A stretch of DNA of 11,498 nucleotides from NCBI GenBank assembly GCA_041476545.1, contig JBGOTP010000151.1:1-11498 (forward strand), written 5' to 3'. A program made the position numbers and the translations under genes. The notes beneath the pieces were generated by a model that did not search any database, was not told the origin of the DNA, and saw only the letters and a list, made by a program, of their open reading frames with translations. The DNA comes from JBGOTP01 sp041476545. GTDB taxonomy: Bacteria; Acidobacteriota; Vicinamibacteria; Vicinamibacterales; CAVVIG01. Shown here one piece after another: positions 6,586 to 11,498 of this stretch; within the stretch, counting starts at the first letter, position 1, and every line of letters begins with the position of its first letter.

Positions 6586-8379
6586 ATGTTTGCCTCCCTT
6601 AAACAATTGCACGTCATGGTCCGCAACACTCTCCTGTGGCTTTTCGTATTCGCGGTCACCACGATGACGTGGAAGGACTGGTACAAGGGACTGTGCTGCC
6701 TAATCGTTTTCATGGCGGTGGAACAGCACCCTGACGTTCCGAAGGGCATGCTCGGCATTTCAGGTCTGAATCCCTTCAATTTCATGTTTGCCAACGTCGG
6801 GATTGCCTGGCTCATTCAGCGGCCGAAAGAAGGACTCAGGCTGGATCTGCCGAAGCATGTCGGCCTGATGTTGATTGTCTTCCTGGGCGTGGTGCTCGTC
6901 GGGGCTGCGCGGATGTTAACGGGCGACCTGACGATCCTGGTTCGGTATTACCACGCAGATCTCCCGGTGTTTCTCAACGACTACCTGATCAACACCATCA
7001 AGTGGGCTGTGCCAGGACTTCTGATGTACGACGGATGTCGCTCGGAAAAGCGATTCCGGCTGGGGCTGATCTCACTGCTCGCTGTGTATTTTCTGCTCGG
7101 CGTTCAGGTGGCCAAGTGGATGCCGCCGCAATATGCGCTCAACGCAGACGACCTCGCGCAGCGCAGCCTCCGCGTGCTGAGAAGCGGCATGGGTTGGCAC
7201 CGGGTGAACCTGTCGGCGATTTTGTCAGGCGCGTCGTGGGCGCTCTTAGCCACCACCGTCATCGTTCCGCCGAAACGGAAATGGCTCGTCGTTCTGGCAG
7301 GACTCTTCGTCGTCTATGCGCAGGTGATGACCGCAGGCCGCGCAGGATACGGCGCGTGGGTGGGCGTCGGCGTGGTGCTCAGCCTTCTCAAGTGGCGTCG
7401 ATATCTGATTATCCTGCCAGCCGCGGGGTTGCTCGTCGTATGGCTCGCGCCCGGCATTGTCGGCCGCGCCACCGAAGGATTCACGGCGGACACCCACGAC
7501 ACGAACCAGGCGCTCGAAAAGAAACAAATCCAGAGTGTCAGCGTCATGGGTGACTCGGAAGAAATCGACGCGTACACCGTCACAGCAGGGCGCTCGGTCG
7601 CGTGGCCCGTTGTCATGGACAAGATCAAAGAGCAGAAGTGGTTCGGCTTCGGCCGGCAGGCGATGCTCACGGCCGGGCCGGCCGTGTTTCTCTACGACAC
7701 GTATGGCGAGGTCTTTCCGCATCCCCACAACGCGTACCTCGAGGTCATTCTCGACAACGGCATCGTCGGCGCCGCGATGATTCTGCCGTTCTATTTCTTC
7801 ATGTTGTGGTATTCGGTCCGTCTTTTTCTCGACAAGACCAGCCCGACCTGCGCGGCAATCGGGGGGGTGACAAGCGCGCTGCTCCTTGGGCTCATGATTT
7901 CCGCTCTTGGCAGCCAGACCTTCTATCCACGTGAAGAAGGCGTGCCGCTCTGGGCGGCCTTCGGGCTGATGCTGCGAGTACGAACCGAACGCGCGAAGCG
8001 ACGCGCTGAATCGGCCGCTGTTGATGCAGCGGTACCTTCCCTGGCCCGAGGATCCGGAGTCTTCAAATTGCCCGTCGTCCAGAAGCGTCCACAGTTTCGA
8101 CCGGCGCCAGCGCGTCCCGTGGTCGCAGCGCAAGGTGTCGGCGGGCATGGCTCGCGAGTGGCTGGGAATGGGTCGAGGTGGGCGGCAGGTACGTCCAATC
8201 GCGTACCGCCGCCCAGGATTGTAACGATGCCGGGTGTTTTCTCCAGACCGGTGCCGCCCGCCCCGCAATCCGCGGCGGCGTCTCCGCGCAATCGAATGCA
8301 AGTCGTCAGGACCGTGATGGCACCGGGATGGTTCTCGTCCCCCGTTATCTTCGATCGTCTGGTATGGGATCGCGCATGA
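6586..8379 (+). CDS. O-antigen ligase/polymerase (Wzy/WaaL) family membrane protein with long C-terminal tail
   Basis: The 597-residue protein has about ten or more hydrophobic segments up to residue ~473. It carries family landmarks: TAGRAGYGAWVG (249-260) with Arg252, TAGRSVAW (343-350), and the Wzy_C-type loop HPHNAYLEVILDNGIVGA (379-396), whose His-Asn and Arg residues are typical of O-antigen ligases and polymerases. Such proteins join lipid-linked repeat units, or transfer the glycan, on the periplasmic side of the inner membrane. Residues ~474-597 form a basic, Pro/Ala/Ser-rich tail, unusual for the family, with a repeated PGxFSxPV motif (548-556, 579-587) and a weaker GVFKLPVV (491-498). 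The start is uncertain. ATG 6586 follows GGAGAG with very short spacing, while GTG 6562 adds eight residues but lacks a Shine-Dalgarno. It heads the second operon. Polymerase and ligase cannot be told apart from sequence alone. Confidence 0.85.
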   Translation: MFASLKQLHVMVRNTLLWLFVFAVTTMTWKDWYKGLCCLIVFMAVEQHPDVPKGMLGISGLNPFNFMFANVGIAWLIQRPKEGLRLDLPKHVGLMLIVFLGVVLVGAARMLTGDLTILVRYYHADLPVFLNDYLINTIKWAVPGLLMYDGCRSEKRFRLGLISLLAVYFLLGVQVAKWMPPQYALNADDLAQRSLRVLRSGMGWHRVNLSAILSGASWALLATTVIVPPKRKWLVVLAGLFVVYAQVMTAGRAGYGAWVGVGVVLSLLKWRRYLIILPAAGLLVVWLAPGIVGRATEGFTADTHDTNQALEKKQIQSVSVMGDSEEIDAYTVTAGRSVAWPVVMDKIKEQKWFGFGRQAMLTAGPAVFLYDTYGEVFPHPHNAYLEVILDNGIVGAAMILPFYFFMLWYSVRLFLDKTSPTCAAIGGVTSALLLGLMISALGSQTFYPREEGVPLWAAFGLMLRVRTERAKRRAESAAVDAAVPSLARGSGVFKLPVVQKRPQFRPAPARPVVAAQGVGGHGSRVAGNGSRWAAGTSNRVPPPRIVTMPGVFSRPVPPAPQSAAASPRNRMQVVRTVMAPGWFSSPVIFDRLVWDRA

Positions 8380-9347
8380 CACGGCTGGTCTACATCCTCG
8401 CGGCAAGCCACTCCGGTTCCACGCTGCTCGCCATGCTGCTCGGATCGCATCCTGAGGTCGCGTCCGTCGGTGAGCTGAAATGGACCTCTCTCGGTGATAT
8501 CAGCACCTATCGGTGTTCCTGTGGCGAGCTGATCACGGAGTGTTCGTTCTGGGGGCACGTCCGCGCTGAAATGGCGAAGCGCGGTTTCCCGTTCGATGTG
8601 GCCAACCCGCGGACGGATCTGCGTGCGATTGCCAGTGGATTGCAGAATCGATTGCTGTCGCCGCTGCACCGTGGACCTCTGATGGAGAGCGTGCGCGATG
8701 CAGCGTTGTACCTGTCGCCAGGGTGGCGACCCCGGCTTGAGGAGTTTCAGGCGCGTAACCGGGCGCTGGCCGAGACGGTTCTTTCCCTCACGGGCAAGCA
8801 CGTCATTGTCGACTCGTCGAAGATCGGTGTGCGACTCAAGTACCTGATGGCTACACCGGGACTCGATGTTCGCGTCATTCGTTTGATTCGCGACGGACGC
8901 GCGGTGGCATTGACCTACACGGATCCGGCGGCCTTCGCGGATGCCACCAACCCGTCGCTCAAGGGTGGCGGTTCCGGTGCGAGCCGCGATCACCAGCGTG
9001 TGTCGATGATGCAGGCCGCTCGCGAATGGCGCCGGAGCAATGAGGAAGCGGAGGCCATACTGCGGCAGCTCGATCGGTCACGAAGGACAGAGGTTCGGTA
9101 CGAGGACCTTTGCAACGATACCGAAGCGACACTCCGCGCCCTCCTTCAGTTCATCGGGGTCGATCCCTCGACACCGCGCCCGAATTTCCGCCAGACGAAG
9201 CATCACGTGGTCGGCAATGGGATGCGCCTCGATGACACACCGGAAATCCGCCTCGACAGCCGCTGGAAGGACGCGCTCGGACGGACCGAACTCCAGACAT
9301 TCGCGTCCATCGCGGGACCATTGAACCGGCGACTTGGCTACGCCTAG
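8376..9347 (+). CDS. Sulfotransferase family protein (PAPS-dependent type)
   Basis: The 323-residue protein starts with a strand and then SHSGSTLL (11-18), the 5'-phosphosulfate binding loop of sulfotransferases. It continues with VIVDSSK (143-149) and VRVIRLIRDGRAVALT (165-180), the 3'-phosphate binding region with Arg172 and Asp-Gly-Arg. RYEDL (241-245) and HHVVGNG (266-272) are also typical. A CSCG...CSFW cluster (47-59; Cys47, Cys49, Cys56) is seen in bacterial members of this family. These cytoplasmic enzymes transfer sulfate from PAPS to hydroxyl or amino groups. In this context the acceptor is probably a sugar of the repeat unit, but lipid or another acceptor is possible. The ATG at 8376 overlaps the upstream stop as ATGA, with GGGA (8366-8369) 6 nt before it; ATG 8364 is an alternative adding four residues. 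No PAPS-synthesis genes are visible in the window. Confidence 0.88.
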   Translation: MTRLVYILAASHSGSTLLAMLLGSHPEVASVGELKWTSLGDISTYRCSCGELITECSFWGHVRAEMAKRGFPFDVANPRTDLRAIASGLQNRLLSPLHRGPLMESVRDAALYLSPGWRPRLEEFQARNRALAETVLSLTGKHVIVDSSKIGVRLKYLMATPGLDVRVIRLIRDGRAVALTYTDPAAFADATNPSLKGGGSGASRDHQRVSMMQAAREWRRSNEEAEAILRQLDRSRRTEVRYEDLCNDTEATLRALLQFIGVDPSTPRPNFRQTKHHVVGNGMRLDDTPEIRLDSRWKDALGRTELQTFASIAGPLNRRLGYA

Positions 9348-9353
9348 AAGGGA
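9346..9353 (+). promoter_or_regulatory. Ribosome binding site deciding the GTG start of the flippase gene
   Basis: AGAAGGGA overlaps the TAG stop of the sulfotransferase gene and ends 7 nt before the GTG at 9361. This favours GTG 9361 over the in-frame TTG at 9334, which would overlap the upstream gene by 14 nt. Confidence 0.6.
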
Positions 9354-9360
9354 TCCCGAC

Positions 9361-10962
9361 GTGTCGCTATCGCGGGCTACAGCAGCAGTGGTTACGTCCG
9401 AACGTGACGCCGCGCCCGACCTCTCGGGTCGCAGCCGCATGGTGCGGAATGTCCTCACGAGCTGGGGCGGCCACGTGGTCTTCATCGTGGCGGGTTTCGT
9501 GATGCCCAGGCTGATCGATCGGCACCTCGGGCAGGTGACGCTCGGCATCTGGGATTTCGGCTGGTCGATCGTCAACTACTTCGTGCTCGCCCAGGTGGGC
9601 GTCGGATCATCGGTCAACCGGTATGTCGCGAAGATGCGCGCCGCCTCCGATGTGGAGGGTCTGCGGCGCACCGTGTCATCGGTCAATGTCATCCAGATGG
9701 GCGCGACCGTGTTCGTGCTGTTGCTGACCGCCGGCCTGACGTGGCTCCTACCCATCGCATTCGGGGCAAGGCTGGGCGTCGGCGTCGATCTCGCACGGTG
9801 GACGATTGCACTCCTCGGCGCTGCGGTTGCCGTGCAGATGGCATTCAACGCGTTCGGCGGCGTGCTCACCGGCTGCCATCGGTGGGACATTCATAACACG
9901 ATCAACTCGGCCGCTTATGCACTGATTCTCGTCGGGATGATCGCGGCTCTCCAGCTCGGCGGAGGGCTGCGCGCCTTATCGGTCGTCTATCTCGCAGGCA
10001 CGGTTGTGGGAGAAGTCACCCGCATGCTGTTTGCGTATCGGATATGTCCAGAGCTGCAGGTGAGTCCCCGGCTGGCGACGTGGGAGGACATCAAGATGCT
10101 GCTCTCCTTTGGCGGCAAGACGGTCGTGGACAACATGTCGCGGCTGGTTCTCGCGCAGGCGAATTCGCTGCTGGTCGTGAGCTACCTCGGGCCCGCCGCG
10201 CTGGCCGTGTACGCGCGTCCCGGCGCGTTGGCGCGTCACGCCGACACGCTGACGAACAAGTTTGCGTTTGTGCTGGCGCCCGCGGCGAGTTCGCTCGAGA
10301 GCACGCGTCAGGATGCGGAACTCCGCGATCTGTTCATCGATGCGACGCGTTTCGCCGTGTTTCTCGCGATGCCCGTCACGGTATTCCTTGCCATCATGGG
10401 GGATCCGATTCTCCAGGTGTGGATGGGCCCGCGCTATGGCAGCGGCGCATTGATGGCGGTGATGGCGCTTGGATGCTTCCTTCCGCTGACACAGCGACCG
10501 GCTGGGCACGTGATGATCGGATTGAACGCCCATGGCGTCGTCGGCTGGGCCAGCTTCGTCGTTGCGTGGGTGGGCGTCGCCGCCGCAGTGTTCGCGCTCG
10601 GTCCCCTCCATGCCGGCCTTGTCGGCGCCGCCCTGGCGCTGGTGATTCCGTATTCGCTGGGCGACGGACTGTTCGTCATGATCTATGCGTGCCGCCGTGT
10701 CGGTGTGCCCCTGAGGCACTACTGTCGCAACGCATTTGCCGCACCGTTGGCGTGCGCGATTCCGCTGGCGGTTGGACTTGGAATTGTCCGCGTAGTGTGT
10801 CGGCAGCAGCCGCTGCTCGCGCTCGCAGCGGGCGCGGCGGTGAGCGCCCTCGTTCTCGCTCCCCTGTACTGGCGCTTCATGCTCCCCGAGAGCGCCCGCG
10901 CCACGATTGCGGCGCGTCTCCAGCGCGTGGCTGCGCCTGCGCTCGCGTGGGCCCGGTCGTGA
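9361..10962 (+). CDS. Wzx-type polysaccharide flippase (MOP superfamily)
   Basis: The 533-residue protein starts with a ~30-residue polar lead and then carries about 12-14 hydrophobic helices. Early family features are SWGGHVVFIVAGFVMPRLIDR (two parts around 34-54) and DFGWSIVNYFVLAQVGVGSSVNRYVA (65-90), matching the helix 1-2 pattern of polysaccharide flippases where glycine, aromatic and Asn/Arg residues recur. GDPILQVWMGPRYG (347-360) matches the common loop before helix 9-10. These proteins move undecaprenyl-diphosphate-linked repeat units from the cytoplasmic to the periplasmic leaflet. Adjacent polymerase/ligase and initiating transferase genes support a Wzx role. GTG 9361 is chosen for its strong AGAAGGGA site; TTG 9334 is the alternative. 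The gene begins 13 nt after the sulfotransferase stop, and only 5 nt separate its end from the next gene, so all three are probably co-transcribed. Confidence 0.88.
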   Translation: MSLSRATAAVVTSERDAAPDLSGRSRMVRNVLTSWGGHVVFIVAGFVMPRLIDRHLGQVTLGIWDFGWSIVNYFVLAQVGVGSSVNRYVAKMRAASDVEGLRRTVSSVNVIQMGATVFVLLLTAGLTWLLPIAFGARLGVGVDLARWTIALLGAAVAVQMAFNAFGGVLTGCHRWDIHNTINSAAYALILVGMIAALQLGGGLRALSVVYLAGTVVGEVTRMLFAYRICPELQVSPRLATWEDIKMLLSFGGKTVVDNMSRLVLAQANSLLVVSYLGPAALAVYARPGALARHADTLTNKFAFVLAPAASSLESTRQDAELRDLFIDATRFAVFLAMPVTVFLAIMGDPILQVWMGPRYGSGALMAVMALGCFLPLTQRPAGHVMIGLNAHGVVGWASFVVAWVGVAAAVFALGPLHAGLVGAALALVIPYSLGDGLFVMIYACRRVGVPLRHYCRNAFAAPLACAIPLAVGLGIVRVVCRQQPLLALAAGAAVSALVLAPLYWRFMLPESARATIAARLQRVAAPALAWARS

Positions 10963-10967
10963 CGAGG

Positions 10968-11498
10968 ATGATGAATATCCCCCTCAGCGAGCCACGTGTC
11001 GATATCGTGCGACGCACGCCAACGGCGGGCACCCCGGTGCTGCGACGCATTCCCTATCCGTACAGGGCGGCTCTTGCAATTTGCAGCGATCTGGATGAGA
11101 CGCCCGATCGCGACGTCTACTTCGAATGCGCGCGGTTCCTCAACACGACCGAGCACACGCGCATGGGACCCGGAGTCGGGCTCGAGGTTGGCAACACGAT
11201 TTACTTCGACATGGCACCAGACCAGTTCGCGTACTGGAACACCGACGACGAAGGTCGCCGGATGATCCGGGCGCTGATTCGCTCGGGACATATTGATTGT
11301 CTGCATTCCTACGGAGATCTGGCGACGACACGACCGCAGGCGGCGCGCAGCCTCGAGGACCTCGATCGGCATGGATGCCGGCTCGAGGTCTGGATCGACC
11401 ACGCGGTGGCACGGTCCAATTTCGGAGTCGACATCATGAAGGGCCAGGGCGACGTGCCCGGATCACCCGTGTATCACGCGGATCTGACCTGCGCAGCC
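10968..11498 (+). CDS. Polysaccharide deacetylase-like (NodB-like barrel) protein, 5' part only
   Basis: The frame is open to the right edge, giving 177 residues of a longer protein. After a ~30-residue polar lead, it shows AALAICSDLDET (34-45), a strand ending in Asp residues comparable with the first metal-binding motif (TFDDG) of NodB-type deacetylases. EVGNTIYFDM (73-82), SGHIDCLHSYGD (106-117), comparable with the His motif HSxxH, VWIDHA (141-146) and GDVPGSPVYHADLT (161-174) follow. Together they suggest a (beta/alpha)-barrel carbohydrate esterase or related hydrolase, but the canonical motifs are altered and the function is not certain. No signal peptide is seen in the visible part. 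Start choices are ATG 10968, ATG 10971 (better spacing from GAGG at 10964-10967) and GTG 10959, which would overlap the flippase stop as GTGA. It is the fourth gene of the second operon. Confidence 0.7.
   Translation, partial: MMNIPLSEPRVDIVRRTPTAGTPVLRRIPYPYRAALAICSDLDETPDRDVYFECARFLNTTEHTRMGPGVGLEVGNTIYFDMAPDQFAYWNTDDEGRRMIRALIRSGHIDCLHSYGDLATTRPQAARSLEDLDRHGCRLEVWIDHAVARSNFGVDIMKGQGDVPGSPVYHADLTCAA

Noticed and set aside
7246..8406. Long minus-strand reading frame (386 codons) opposite the polymerase gene
   Set aside because: Antisense to the well-supported membrane protein and its tail; low-complexity, Arg-rich translation without a recognisable family.
7923..8993. Minus-strand reading frame (356 codons) across the polymerase/sulfotransferase junction
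   Set aside because: Covers two well-supported plus-strand genes and shows no domain signature or good start signal.
10719..11402. Minus-strand reading frame (227 codons) at the right end
   Set aside because: Antisense to the flippase end and the deacetylase-like gene, both supported by motif content and operon spacing.

Overview
This high-GC window (roughly 60% G+C by eye) is part of a chromosomal locus for a surface or exported polysaccharide, in an order typical of undecaprenyl-phosphate-dependent, Wzx/Wzy-type assembly. No phylogenetic marker is present. The composition, GTG/TTG starts and gene set fit a Gram-negative soil-type bacterium. Vicinamibacteria-like Acidobacteriota is my guess, but that is inference and could be wrong.

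Layout. The left edge (3-419) is the 3' end of a left-handed beta-helix protein that looks like a sugar nucleotidyltransferase. After about 190 bp with a hairpin and a possible operator comes a tightly packed plus-strand operon (608-5479). It encodes a three-part initiating sugar-phosphate transferase with an eroded nucleotidyltransferase-like region and a hexapeptide beta-helix at its N-terminus, an alpha-toroid-like protein of unknown function, a TagA/WecG-family glycosyltransferase and a UDP-GlcNAc 2-epimerase. Each of the last three starts at an ATGA overlap with the stop of the gene before. One minus-strand gene (5451-6425) runs into the end of the epimerase gene. It encodes a DUF457/YdjM-like membrane protein fused to TPR-like repeats. 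A 160-bp divergent intergenic region follows, holding a second candidate operator. A second plus-strand operon then runs from 6586 to the right edge: an O-antigen polymerase/ligase-family protein with an unusual proline-rich tail, a PAPS-dependent-type sulfotransferase, a Wzx-type flippase, and the start of a polysaccharide-deacetylase-like protein cut off by the window end.

How the genes may work together (inference). The fused transferase would load the first sugar phosphate onto undecaprenyl phosphate. The epimerase would supply UDP-ManNAc, and the TagA-like enzyme would add ManNAc as an early sugar. Further glycosyltransferases must lie outside the window. The flippase would turn the lipid-linked unit across the inner membrane and the Wzy/ligase protein would polymerise or transfer it. 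The sulfotransferase and the deacetylase-like protein suggest a decorated, possibly sulfated glycan. The alpha-toroid protein and the DUF457-TPR protein have no assigned role and are the least explained parts. I see no CRISPR array, tRNA, rRNA, insertion sequence or phage gene.
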